Source of the DNA: Nissolia schottii
Taxonomy: Eukaryota > Streptophyta > Magnoliopsida > Fabales > Fabaceae
Length of the DNA stretch: 64,000 bases
Direction: 5' to 3'
NCBI GenBank assembly: GCA_003254905.1
Contig: QANU01020478.1
Coordinates: 158,385 to 222,384 of the forward strand
The notes under the pieces were generated by a model. The model saw nothing but the letters and a program-made list of their open reading frames with translations, made no database searches and was not told the origin of the DNA. Below are positions 13,321 to 25,512 of this stretch, one piece after another (the first letter of the stretch is position 1; each line of letters begins with the position of its first letter). The position numbers were made by a program, and so were the translations under genes.

Positions 13321-16300
13321 TCAATATAAAGAATTGTAGGTATAGCATGTTGCAACGATGGAAGCTATGCAGATGAAGAGGGAAGGAAGCAGGGTTAGAT
13401 TTAGGAGCCTGCTCACACCCACGAAGCCGGCCAGCGTGATGGTTGCATCGGCAATCACTCGTGCAATCGTGCCGGCCTCTGTTGACAGGAGCCCTCCGTT
13501 ATAGGTTCCACGTGAAAGCCTTGATGACATGACTCGCGAAAGAAGTGACAAGTTGACCCCTGCAATGAACGATGGGTAAAAAAAAAAAAGGGTCATGAAA
13601 GTTGAACCTTAACAAGAACAAATTTCATTTTATATTCCTCAATGAAATGTCTTTTCTTATGCAACTCTTTAAACAACAAATGGTGCTGGATGCTGCTCCT
13701 GATGTCAAGTTTGAGTAATAAAGTGTTTTTCACTCCATCATAATTAGTAAAGCAAATCACAAAATAAGATCTTACCTTCAAGTACTTCAGCAGAAACAAA
13801 CATAAGGAGACCTGAGCAGATGTATTGCGGTTCTGAGTAAGGAAAAATAACATGGAAGCTGAAGAGTATGCCGATTAAAACCATAACTTCTGATGACAGA
13901 AGTATTTGCCTACAAATAGATCAAATACAAATGTATATTATTTCTTTAGCTGCGTGTGGAAATTTTAACATTTTGATCTTGGAAAAGGCATGGAAAGCGA
14001 AAATCTTAAGCCCTTAGATATTTTCTACTACTTTCTCTTTTCATTAAGCATTAAAATGCAAAACGTATTATCTCTTTTCATTAAGCATTAAAATGCAAAA
14101 CGTATTATCATGCATCTTTCTGCAAAATCAAAACAGAACATAAATTAGCTAGCATGTGTTATTACACGTTACCTGTCCTCAAACATATTGCTTATATAGC
14201 TTCCAACAACAATGTTCACAGGAAGAACTGTCAAGCCAAGGCATGCAAGAAAGATGGCAACTGTGCTTGTTGACCAGCTGAAGTAGTATGTTGTGATGAC
14301 ACTAGATTCTGATAGTAAAATCTCCATTGCGTATTTGAGCATGAAATATATCAATAACTGAACCTGAAGATGAAACGTGTTTTGATGCAGTGAGAAACTA
14401 ACTATTATAAGGTCAAAAGCAAATAGCAGTACACTTCCCTTAATCTCTCATTTACAAGTTTGTACAGATAGCCTTTCTGTCATACTGGAACATGCCTCCT
14501 CTCACTTTGACATCAGGAACTTAGTTTTCCATGCCAAGTGTAGAAAAGGACTTGAAAGATATACATAAGCTTCGGTCGATGGAGTCACAACATCGTATGG
14601 ATTATACTGCAATATATTTACCTTTACAGAAGGAGTAAGGAGTCTATACGCTTCTCCCATCGAATTAGCTGGCCGACGAGACTCCTCTGGAGCTTCTTCA
14701 CTATCATCATTATCCTGATCAGCATCTTCGTCTACCTTTTCTTCTGAAGTAATCAGGAGTTGTTGTTTTAGGCCTTCCTCAAGTGCTTTGGTCTCTGCTA
14801 GTAAGGGGAAAAGGTGTGTCATTTCGTATTGCTCGTGTTGTGGCTTAACAGAACTAACAAACTCCTTAAAGAAAACCCATGTGATTAATATGAAATCCAA
14901 CTGACAGATAGAGAGGCAACTCTATAATTTAGCGAAACTCAGTTAAGTATATTATTAAGGATTTTTCGTCAGTTTTATAGTTGTCTTAAAAGTGAGGCTC
15001 TTCTAAGGGGGCGATTTTTAGCTGAGGCTTCATTCATTTTGACAGTAGCCAAATTTATATATAGCCGGATTAACTAATGGGCTGATGTTTAAGGTACTGA
15101 ATCCGATTATTTGAACCAAAAAAGAAGAAAAACAATTGATAGTTGGTATCACAAATATTAGGAATCAGCAGTGAAATTAGAGGACTAAAGAAGGTCAACA
15201 ATCTTATATGGACACAACAGAAAATGTAAAAAAATCATCAGCAGGGAGGTGATTAAATGAGTTCAGTACCGGAATTAGGTTGATGTGGTGTAGGAGGCCC
15301 TTCAATATCATGAGAAGGTTCCCTAAAGCTGATCCACAACCACACTAGATATATCAGCCATGCAACGGCCATGACCCACCCTGGCAAGGTATTTTGGTCA
15401 AATGTAAGCTTGTAAAGCTTAAATTTGATTTGCAGTAATCCAGCTAATGCAGGACCACAAGCCATTCCAAGAGCGCTGGCACTAACAAAACCTGCCGATG
15501 CTTGCATGCGAATTTTTAATGGCACACAATCACTGATGTAACGCCTGTTAACAGCTCTGGCAGAACCCAATCTGCAATTTTAATCAATTGTCAACCAAAC
15601 AAGGTCTAATATGACTATTAGTCTAGTACCTTATAATAACCACTAACTTAAGCATTATGAAAAGAAAGAAGAAAAAAAGAGGCATAACTAAAAACATGAG
15701 GGTATGAAGCAATTATACAACTCAACTCAACTCAACTCAACTCGAGAAGAAAGGAATTTGCAAGAACCATGAAAATCATGCAATACAAAGTTAACTATTT
15801 AACAAGAAGGAATTAGAATTTGAGTTTGCCATGAAAATCAAGAGATAGAAGGATACTTACCCACAACAAAGACGACCAATTAAGAGAATCCATATTGAAT
15901 GAAGATCATACGCCATTGCATACAAGCCATTGCCGAGAAAAAGAACTATGCTACTGAATACAAGTGGTCTGAAGTACGATTTATTTGACCACGCGCTAAA
16001 ATAGACCGAAGAAAACACCTGTGCAACGGCCATCGCCCCAATCACAATACCACAAACCGTTGGTGCAGCCCCAAGCCTCTCGGAGTAATCATCTGCCGTA
16101 GGGACGATAATGTATGTATTGACCATATACAAAAATGTGTTGGCCAAGTTCAGAAGAAGAGACATAAAATGATATCTTTGATCATCGACGTCTTCATCAG
16201 CAGGTGCCGGCAGCTCGTCTTGCATAATGAGTGCATGTTTCCCCAAAAAGTTAAGGAAGTTGGTTGAGTGGGTCAACCTATCAACAGCTGCTCTTATTGA

Positions 16301-17399
16301 ATCAATAACAGGATCCTGCATATGCATATACAAGACCAAGTAAATATAATGCAAAAATCACCAGGCTTATGTTGTTCTTCAACCAGCTACTAAGGCAAGA
16401 AAAAGTTAAAAAAAAAACACAATGGATTTAACAGAGTAAAATGCAAATGAAACCTGCAGGGGAAGAGTAGGCTGATCATAAATTGATAAGTAGCTCCCTT
16501 GACGGTCCTGAAGTTCATGGAGATTGCGAGATAAGGCTCCCACAACAGCTCCAAATCCCTGCAAGTTCCCACATCTGTTAGCCACTGCCCATTCCTAGGA
16601 AAAATCAATAAACAAAAATATGAATGTTTGTGGTTGAACTAAACATATTACCACATGCTTGAAAACTTGTTGCAGCTGGGAGTAAGGATGGTTTGCCCGA
16701 GTTTTGACATAGTAATCGGTAAATCTGTAGCCGAATCGTTTATCAAACTTCTTCAATATCTTACGCAAACCGATGGCATTGATCTCCACAAAGAAGAGAA
16801 GCTTCAATAAGTCTTGTCCCAGTGCTCTATATGCTTCTCGCAGTTGAGATATCTTGCTGATTTCGGGTTCCGGCTGAATAGAGTCTTGCTGCTGTCCAAG
16901 CTGTGCTATCCTGCTTGCCAGAACCCCTTGTTGTTCCAGCAGGAAAAGAACAATCTTCTCAATCTGAATTGAGTCAACAACGCAGTGAGTGAAACAAATG
17001 CAACACACAACTAATGAATACCATAGGATACACTCTATCCATACCAAAAATCTCTATATTTCACATATTTTCACATATAACCACAATTACTCAAGTTGAG
17101 CACACAATCAACAATGAGAGAATTAAAACAGACCTGGCTATCCAGCATTCTCGAGAAATCCTTGAGCACGTGCCGCCGATCTTGCGTCCCGAGTTCTATT
17201 TGTTGAGCATACTGCCTTACTCGTTTCTTCATTAGTTTGTAGTTTATGTAATATCTAAAAAAGGTAAAAGATGTAAAATAATGAGCATGCTTTTGAATCC
17301 ATGGTGCCAACAACGTAAGCATCAACAGGTGAATCAGAAAACACACCCTTGCCATTCTTCAATTTGTCTCTCTTTCAGCTTCTTCCCAAAGGCAACCAT
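13321..17399 (-). CDS. PHT5: SPX-MFS vacuolar phosphate transporter (PHT5/VPT type)
   Basis: A complete gene of ten coding exons: 17399-17347, 17254-17134, 16963-16652, 16558-16454, 16315-15861, 15571-15270, 14794-14622, 14363-14173, 13909-13776, 13559-13321. All junctions are GT-AG and phases agree; the joined protein is 694 aa, the usual family length. The SPX domain (about residues 1-160) starts [20 protein letters not shown] and carries the lysine surface K126, K129, K130, K133 expected to bind inositol pyrophosphates. The MFS part (from about 230) includes [33 protein letters not shown] and [19 protein letters not shown], with an acidic loop around exon 7. Family members move phosphate into the vacuole across the tonoplast. 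The gene looks intact; which of PHT5;1-3 it matches cannot be decided here. Confidence 0.96.
14034..14107. repeat. 37-bp tandem duplication in PHT5 intron 8
   Basis: A 37-bp unit beginning TCTCTTTTCATTAAGCATTA occurs twice head to tail with no mismatch (14034-14070 and 14071-14107), between coding exons 8 and 9. The perfect identity suggests a recent event. Confidence 0.95.
15718..15742. repeat. (CAACT)5 microsatellite in PHT5 intron 5
   Basis: Five perfect CAACT pentamers lie between coding exons 5 and 6. Confidence 0.95.
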
Positions 17400-17405
17400 C
17401 TCTGT

Positions 17406-18261
17406 CTGCAGATTTCCAAGGCAAACACTCAACAGTGCAACTTGTTTTTCTTTTTCTTAATCACAAGATGCTTAATTCGGAAACAAAAACTATTTTAATG
17501 ACACGCACGCACATCGCGGCGTGAATCCCAAACCTGCACACCCCACTATACCACTCATACATAAATCAATAATTAGCTACTTAAAGAAGCAACATATATA
17601 ACCCATGTTCCTTTGACAGTACAAACATGCAAAAGTATACATACATAGCCAAAAACAAACAAATAAGCAAGGGGGTGGAAGAAGAAACCGTGAACATTAC
17701 ATTTAATTACATTTAACAAAACGACGAAATCTGCATTCAAAGTGTGAAGGGGACACAAAAGGTTCAGGAAATGTTCCAACTTTTCTGGCACGTGCTATCT
17801 ATTAGCTGAATCAGTAGTGTACCTAGTCCCTATGAGTTGCATATAAGACCATAGTCAACTTGAACAGTAATTAATAATGGAGGCTTCTAATTGACCGTAG
17901 TAATTTCAAAAAGCTGCTTCGAAAGAGAATGGAGACTGAAATACTAATAATGAATTGAAATTTGAAACCAAACAAATTAAAAATTAAAAGGGTAGTGGAG
18001 GACCGGATCATTTGTAACCTAACGACTGGGCCCCATGCGGCCCACGAAGGAAACACATCACACATGAGCCACACACTCTCTCTAACCAAATTGAGATTTG
18101 AGATAATAACAAATGAAAAAAACTGAATGACGCAACATGTGTTTCGCGATCGCAAAGACGAAAAAGATTCCGGTGGTCGGTGTAACAAGAAATAAGAGAG
18201 ATATATATCTATAAATTAAAAAATAAATATAATAGCTGAAGGAAATAAAAAGATTACTTAC
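17406..18261 (-). other. Probable intron in the 5' leader of PHT5
   Basis: Read on the minus strand, a consensus donor (AATAG|GTAAGTAATC) ends at 18262 and an acceptor (CTGCAG|ACAGAG) stands six bases before the start codon at 17399. This implies an 856-bp leader intron, with a non-coding first exon running from about 18365 to 18262. Open frames in this stretch are therefore not genes. The inference rests only on splice signals. Confidence 0.6.
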
Positions 18262-18393
18262 CTATTAGAGGGAATTAATTAGATTCATGCATGAGAACCA
18301 CGAAACGATTGAAAAGAAGAAGAAGGAATAAGAGAGGGAGGGGTTTGCTAACAAACTCACTTGTTCCTTTCTCTATATTGCAATGCGCTATCG

Positions 18394-18403
18394 CTATATA
18401 TAG
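18394..18403 (-). promoter_or_regulatory. TATA box of PHT5
   Basis: CTATATATAG, a strong TATA match, lies about 130 bases upstream of the inferred leader donor at 18262. It would place transcription start near 18365. Confidence 0.6.
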
Positions 18404-18593
18404 TTACGCCACTACTACCAGCTCCCAAAGGAAGCGCTGCGAAATGCAGCTCCTAAACACACACACATATATATAACGACAACTTCACCTCCCGACCATA
18501 AATTAAATAATGTCACTCCCATGTGGTTGCTGTGGTAATAAAAGACACATTAGCACCTTCTTTTTTTATTTTCCTTTAATTGCTCTTTTACCT

Positions 18594-18601
18594 GAATATT
18601 C
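18594..18601. promoter_or_regulatory. Candidate P1BS (PHR1 site) in the PHT5 promoter
   Basis: GAATATTC fits the palindromic P1BS consensus GNATATNC bound by PHR-type phosphate-starvation regulators. It lies about 190 bases upstream of the PHT5 TATA box; a second GAATATTC is at 19315-19322. The motif is short and such matches are frequent in AT-rich DNA. Confidence 0.35.
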
Positions 18602-21600
18602 TTTTGTGTTGTTGGACATTCACTCTGTCTTTTATAACTTTTGGTTTTTACATATATTTTTAATTTAACGTATTTAAATAAAAATTACATTTAGATACAT
18701 TAATTTAATAATACATTTAAAAATAAAAATAAAAAAATGACTAATAATAGTGGATGAGAGAGTACATGTAAGTGATGTAACTACTAACATTCATGATTAC
18801 TACAATTAAAAAAAATCATAATTTTGCATGTTTCTATAGTAGTTATTAATTATTAAATGATTAATTACTAATACGTGTTTCTATGCGTTTTGCAGTACAC
18901 ATTTAGAGGTATCTAATTAAGTTACATTTTATTATACAAAGTATTAAAAAAAATTCTCGTCAATTATAGTGTATACATTATATATTTTGTATAACATAGA
19001 CATAAAAGATAAATGTAAAGTGGAATTATTAGTTAAAAATGATAAGCTTGGAAGTTATTCACAAAATAATAACAAATGTCAATATTGATGTATGAGAGTT
19101 AATAGTCTTTAAACGATAAGATAAGATTAGTCAGAGATTTGATTGTTTAGCTTATTTAAATTTTAAATATTTTTTTATTTTAAAAATTAAATTGGTCTAA
19201 TGAAGTTTCAATATAAGACTTTACGACTAATCTCAATGGCTTTTAAATTTAAATACAACACAATAATATCTTGTTTAATAATATAAAATAAATTAGGTGA
19301 AAATTTAAAGGATAGAATATTCTTCTGTTGAAAACTGGTTGGGGAAAAATATTTCTTTACATTAAAGCAAAGAAAAACCCTAGTAAATATAGATTAATAG
19401 TATTGATATATTTGAGAATTTGTTATGTTATTCCTCGAACAAATCTTATCCCTCAGTAATACTATTCCTCGAACAAATATAGACTTGGCATTATATAGAT
19501 GCAGATTCCAGAATATTTGTCCCTCATTAAATTTTAGTTTTATTAGTATTAATCGTTATATTTCTATGTTACTTATAGTCCACTAGAAGAGGAAGGAAAC
19601 ACGTGTGTGTTGTGTCCCATAACGCGGGATCTGCATTTGTCTCTGTCATATATACCACAATTGTGCAAATGACACCGTTTTTTTGGCATTTTGGCTGAGT
19701 CTTGTTTTATGCATGTATATGTATATTTTATATGGACGTTCCTCGTTCATGTGATTCATTGCAGAAATTGTGAACCAAAATTGGAGCTCTATAATATCTT
19801 AATTTACTGAAATCAATGAGTTTCAGATAAGGGAGAGGGAGGGGAATTCCACTTCCACACGCAGAACCCTAGCTATTAGTATACGATTGTTGCATTAAAC
19901 AGATCTTTGTAGTTTTGTCATGATCTTTTTTTTTTTTTTCTTTACCCAAAATAAGAGACACTTTAGAGAATATATATATAATAATAATAATAATACTAAA
20001 GAGGCAGTTTAGGCTTAGGCTTTAGATTATGTCATTTATTCTGCCGTACGGAACATTGCTTGCTTCTCGCTTTAACGTCAGACGTACCCAGGGCCCACAC
20101 ACGTTTTAATTTTATTTTCTTGTAAAAAAAATTTGATGCAATTATTTCATATTATTTTTAGAGAGTAATTTGTATTTACTTATTATCATTCAATTACGTG
20201 ATGACATAAATAAAATTGGTTAATTTTTCTCCTTACTATTTTAAAAGTTGAAGAATTTTTTATATATTCATAAAGTATATTTAACACGTGTTTCAAGAAC
20301 ATTATTTACATTTGGTTTTGATTTGAAGTGTTTTAAAAATATATAAAAATCAATGTTTTAATGGCTAATAATACTCCTAAAGTAAACATTAAATGTGTTT
20401 TAAAAACATGTAAGAATTTATTTAAAAAATCTTTTCAATAACATCACATAATTAGATGATTGCATAATTGTTAGTAAATACAAATTAATCTTTTATTTTT
20501 AATCAAGGGTTAATTAAGTTTTTAGTCCCTGTAATTTGGGAAAGTTTGGTTTTAGTCCCTCTGTGTAAGNAAAAGTATGCTTTTTTAAGTCCAGATATTT
20601 GATCTACTGTTCCGGAAAAAAGAGCAAAATCTGCGCTAGAACCGACAACCCACATGAGTATAATTTTTCATTTGCATAAATGTAAAATGCATATATTTAT
20701 AATTAAACAAGCCAAAATATTAGTAATAAAATGGAAGTTATATACGAAGCAACTTTCCCAGACAAGCATCCTACATCAAACGAAACCATTTTACTTTTGT
20801 TTGCCGATTTCAACTTGTAGTTACCATGCATGACAAAATAGAATAAAATAATGCATGAGTTGCCACTTTTACTGGAAGGAAAAAAAATAACAACTAAAAA
20901 CTCTTATTCGTTAGAAATACTATACAACCAAAAGGAATTTGAAGGTTATTTGTAAAAAACCCAACTATTTATACTCATTTTGTTGGGATGAAAAGTGAGT
21001 CATTAAGGTCCTATAAATAAATATAATAATACAACTATTTAAATGAATAGGAAACCAAACTTCTCTGGCCTTCTTATACATCCATCGTAACATAGTGCTT
21101 ACCCCCAAATCTAATAACATTTTCTTATCCGTCTTGTTGAATTTTATCTTATCCATCTTATATATTCAGAAAAATCAAGCACGACAATAATCGAATTCTA
21201 AATTATTTTGTTATTAAAGTTCTGATTCAGTATCATTAATTATAATCATCTCTCTTAAAAATTAACTTAATTAATGGGATAGAAATAGATTAATGATTTT
21301 ATATCTTAAGTAAAAGCTAATTAAGCATAGAAAATTTCACTAAAAAGCAAGGTTGGCCAATAAACGAACGGAGAGCTAGCTAGACATGCAAAAAGTATAC
21401 TCATCTACATCACACGTAATGGAAGCATTAAAATTAAAAGCTTATTATTACCAAAAAAAAAAATTAAAAACTTACCTTAACCAATAATGTTTTGCCGTTA
21501 CGAGAGTGTGTCCAAAGCCAAACTGGATGAGCCCGCAGAAGAATAAACGTTGGTTCTATCTCTCTTCAAACTTTAGAACAATGTATAACAAAATTCAAAG

Positions 21601-22004
21601 CCACAAGTTTCTCTTATAACTTCGTCATCGCATGAAGGTCTTAGTTTATTAGACTCTCCCCCCCCCCCCACAAATAAAATATTCACTCATTGCAATGATA
21701 TTATTGAAGAAACACACCATAGGATTAAGCATGTGCTTGGTGGGCACCCCTTTTACATATATATGGCTCCCGAGTTAAACTAGAATTTAATTATGATTAT
21801 GATTATATCATTGAAGAGTGGGGTCGTCGTATCCATACATATATGTCATCATATTATATCATCATGTCCTCATGCTGAATTACATTAATCATAAAATGAA
21901 GAAGTGGTTGTGTCCCCAAATTAAAAATTTGATTGAAAAGCAGCACGTTGGCAACTGAGACAACCATTCAATTATATGCACTTTTTAACAGAGTTCTTTT
22001 TTTT

Positions 22005-22078
22005 TTTTTTTACTTCAAAAATTACATTAATTGCAATGGAATTTGAATCTAACACCTCATGTATATTACTCAAAAAAA
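22005..22078 (-). mobile_element. SINE-like fragment, copy c
   Basis: On the minus strand it reads GTGTTAGATTCAAATTCC followed by AATGTAATTTTTGAAGTAAA, matching the B-box side and the tail of the copies at 10567 and 11882. The A-box side is weak or lost. Confidence 0.4.
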
Positions 22079-22840
22079 TGTTATTTTTGCACATTTGTTG
22101 AAAAGGGTGTTACCTCATTTGGGTTATATAATTAATTAATGTGTATAAAATGTATATATGTGTATTGAGTAGTAGTTATATTATATACTCCACTTTTGAT
22201 TACAGCATAGATAAGATGTGGGCTTATTGTGTCACATGATGATGGTCAGTATGGGCAAATCCAAACAATTTAGTCTAGTGCGCACCACTTAGCATATGTA
22301 TACGATGCATTAACTAAAATTGTAGCTTTTTGTTGGGTGATGTTGATAGTGATAACATATGAGAGTGTTTTCCACATCAATGACAGCTACTTCCATCTCC
22401 TTTTGTCACACCAATGCCACCTTCAACACAAATATACATATAATAATATACATGCATAAAAATTTCAATTTAAAATTATAGCGTTGGGTACTGTTGAAAT
22501 TTCAGCACACATTTTCCTATAATAAAAAAATGTGTGAATGGACCTATAAACTTTATACGTGGAAGAAGTACTAACATTTTTCAAAGAGAATTGAGATCAT
22601 TATCCTTAAATAAATAGTAATACACAAACAGTTGAAGCTGTGTATGTATTTATTGTGTACCTTCGCAATGTGCATGCCATAGGAATTGAAGGTATTCCCA
22701 GGTTTAGGGTTTCAATAATTCCTTGGGAGTTTATAACGAGGCTGGTTGGCATGTGTTGAGATGCTTTCGGTGTTGAAGTGCTTTATCATGCTACCCCTAT
22801 GGGTTTAAAAAAATGCAGATAGCGACAGACATTTTTACTT

Positions 22841-23306
22841 TTACTTTCACCCTAATTTTACCCCCTCTCCGTCGTCTCCTCTGCCCCCATTTCCGTCCTT
22901 CTTCTCCGCCCCTCTCCGTCGTCTCACCTCACCCCATTTTCACACTCACTCATCGTCGATTCCCACTCCTCTTTGTCGATTGCCCATACCCATTTCACAA
23001 TCTCACTCTTCATCACCACACTCACCATCATCACTCATCTCCAACAAGCAAAAGAAGAATGTTGCCATAAAGGAGACGACAAGGTAGCAGAGGGACGAAT
23101 GTGGCCAACGGAGAAAAAGTTGAGGGACCTATTTGGAAAACACAGAAAAGGTCAGAGACCCAGGTGGCCCTTCCGCCAAAAAAGATATGAGAAGAAGATG
23201 AAGGCTCATTTCTAAGTTGTGATAGGATTGAGAGTGAGAGTGTGAGGACGGTGAGTGAGAGTGTGAGTACAGAGAGGGGACAGAAAAGATAGGGTAAAGC
23301 GAGAGT
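22841..23306. mobile_element. Non-autonomous DNA transposon fragment (copy A of a repeated pair)
   Basis: About 466 bp match 34218-34685 in direct orientation at roughly 90 percent by eye, from TTACTTTCACCCTAATTTTA to GGGTAAAGCGAGAGT. Within it, about 23100-23188 has the form of an element end: on the opposite strand it reads GGCGGAAGGGCCACCTGGGT, then CTCTGACC. It is C/T-rich and non-coding. Confidence 0.7.
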
Positions 23307-23340
23307 GAGAAGACGGAGAGGACAAGGATGAGGTTGAAAA

Positions 23341-23736
23341 ATTGGGGGTGAATTAATTTTGGAGGGTGAATTAATTTTGGGTAATTGGTTTAAGGTTGCA
23401 AAATGACCCTGTTTTGGATCGCTTTGATGCTTGCATTTTTCTTTTTCTTTTTTGTAAAACGGCATTGTTTTGCATGGTGCAAAACGACGTCTTTTTAATG
23501 TGTGATGTGTGTGATGATTTGTGCGCTGAGCTGTATAGTGACTACAACAGAGAGGGGTTTTAACGGTCTCGTAGGCAACCATTAAGTACGGAGGAGACAA
23601 CAAAGTAACGAATGGACGAACGTGGCTAATGAAAAAAAAGTTGCGAAACTTGTGATGGACTATTTTTTTTGGTCAGGGATCAATATGGACAACGCAAAAA
23701 TAGTTAGAGACCAAAGTGACCGTTCCTCCTTAAGGA
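23341..23736 (-). mobile_element. Second fragment of the same transposon family, inverted
   Basis: On the minus strand it begins GGAGGAACGGTCACTTTGGT and continues TTTTTGCGTTGTCCATATTG and ATCCCTGACC, then aligns with 33951-34215 (including GTTAATGGTTGCC-like and ACGTCGTTTTGCAC-like words). It preserves, near 23671-23700, the uninterrupted version of the site that in the copy at 32.5-34.5 kb is split by the LTR. Confidence 0.65.
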
Positions 23737-24436
23737 AGCGGGTCTAGAAGCAGTTGATCCCCGACCATTAGTCCACTTATAGGTGGTGTCTTCTCCTGTT
23801 TTGGGGCTTTGATGGAAAATATATGAATAATAATTTGAGTCACCCCCATTGATATATGGCATCTGTTTATGGCACGTAGCTGAACTCTTTTCCATTTCAC
23901 TCCTCCACTCCAATATATATTCCCTTCACTTTGCACAACATGCTATAATATATAGTGGTTTTTTAATTGTTTGGAATGGCACCAGTCACTTACATTAATT
24001 TCATTAATTAGACTTGACGCTGAGCATACCTAATTTATTATTTCTTTTTAAACTAAGCTCAAACATATATACAAGAATTCCTAGGTTTCAGTCCTTAATT
24101 ATTAACTAAAACTTGTTTTAGGATTATATTATATTTATGGATCAGCAAGACATATTTAAATCTAGTTAAAAATAAATATACAAATGCAGTTGGGTGAAAA
24201 AGGTTCATCCTCCCTTAATCATTTTCCTTAACCAAATGTTAAAGTTTGATGGTTTTGGGTATGAAGCAATTTTAAATCATTGGGTTAGCAATTTCACCCT
24301 TAAAGGTGCTTACAGACCAACGAAGGAATTAGTCACCGAGTCTGCACCGATGGACACCTTGGTCGTATACAAAAAAAAATCCAACTACGCTGGTATTAAA
24401 GATAGGACAATGGGACAAAAACATGATGACAAAAAA

Positions 24437-24475
24437 ATTCATGTATCCAAAATAAATTCATGTATCCAAAATAAA
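24437..24475. repeat. Short tandem duplication (about 19-20 bp x 2)
   Basis: ATTCATGTATCCAAAATAA is repeated head to tail in an otherwise featureless region. Confidence 0.85.
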
Positions 24476-25329
24476 TTCTTTTTTTTGTAAAGTCTCTTTT
24501 CCAAAATCATGTTACCAAATAAATTCAGCTAATTTAATTAAGAATACCAAAAGTTAATATCTCTCCTTATGACTCATCTTTCATAATAAAAAAATAACTG
24601 TATAGTCATATTATTTTATGAGGCTAGAACATGAAAGTTTTTCGTGTATCCTTTACCTTTTGATGGAATAGTGAAAGAGGAGAGATCCAAGGGTAAAATA
24701 GGTAGAAAATTAGATAGCATAGAGAGAATAACCTATAAATTATAAGATCTCAACAAACGATAAAAGTTGTTAGGAGATTTTGTAAATGCAACTTGCAAGA
24801 GGCTTTAACATCTCTTGAATTTATAAATTCTACCCAAAATAAAATATTCCTAACCTTGACACAAGCACTATATATGACTAATGTCTTGTGTACAATTAGA
24901 ATATATTTAATTACATCTATCTATATTTAATCTTAGTTTTCTCTCTCCTCTTTCCTACTCTCCCTCGCATGCAACCGCATCTTTTTCATTTCTTATTCAT
25001 CCAACCTTCAATATCTCTCTCTTCTTCTCAACTCTCCCTCACTCCCCACCCTTTTTCCATTTCCTCTCCTTCTTCTTTGTCTTCTTCACAATGCGTTATG
25101 AAGTGAAACATTGATAAGGACATCGGACTCATATCTCTAATCTAAGGTGTTTCTTGGAGCGTGAAATTTGCACAGGTGACTCTACAATTATCTTAGAGTA
25201 ATTTTTGATACTATATTAGATAATTGAGTTTGGTATAACTCAACGTCAAAAGTTCAAGGAGTGAGAGATACCTCACATTTATAAAGCTTACACAGGTCTT
25301 ATATCTAAGCAATGTGAAACTCTAATATT

Positions 25330-25512
25330 TTTGTGTGTTGTAATATTTGTTTATGAGCGTTGTAATGTTTGTTTCTATGTGGTTTAATGTTTGTCTTTGC
25401 GTTTTATAATGTTTATGAGTTTTGTAATGTTTGTTTTTGTGTGGTGTAATGTTTGTTTATGTTTTGGGTGTGAGTCCCATATTGTTTTTTTATTTTGTAA
25501 TGTTTGTTTTTT
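25330..25512. repeat. Degenerate tandem array of TTTTGTAATGTTTGTTT units
   Basis: About seven diverged units of roughly 22-28 bp, each with a core like TGTAATGTTTGTTT and often GTGTGG. Similar words occur singly near 3.9 kb and 30.6 kb, so the array may derive from a dispersed repeat. Confidence 0.6.

Noticed and set aside
18291..18476. Small basic plus-strand open frame near the PHT5 promoter
   Set aside because: It overlaps the inferred TATA box and leader exon of PHT5 on the opposite strand and has no similarity.
23031..23603. 190-codon minus-strand open frame, P/S/T/L rich
   Set aside because: Lies across two transposon fragments with C/T-rich low-complexity sequence; the related copy at 34 kb does not preserve this frame.
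24194..24490. 98-codon plus-strand frame
   Set aside because: No known homologue, no exon partners and a short repeat at its end.
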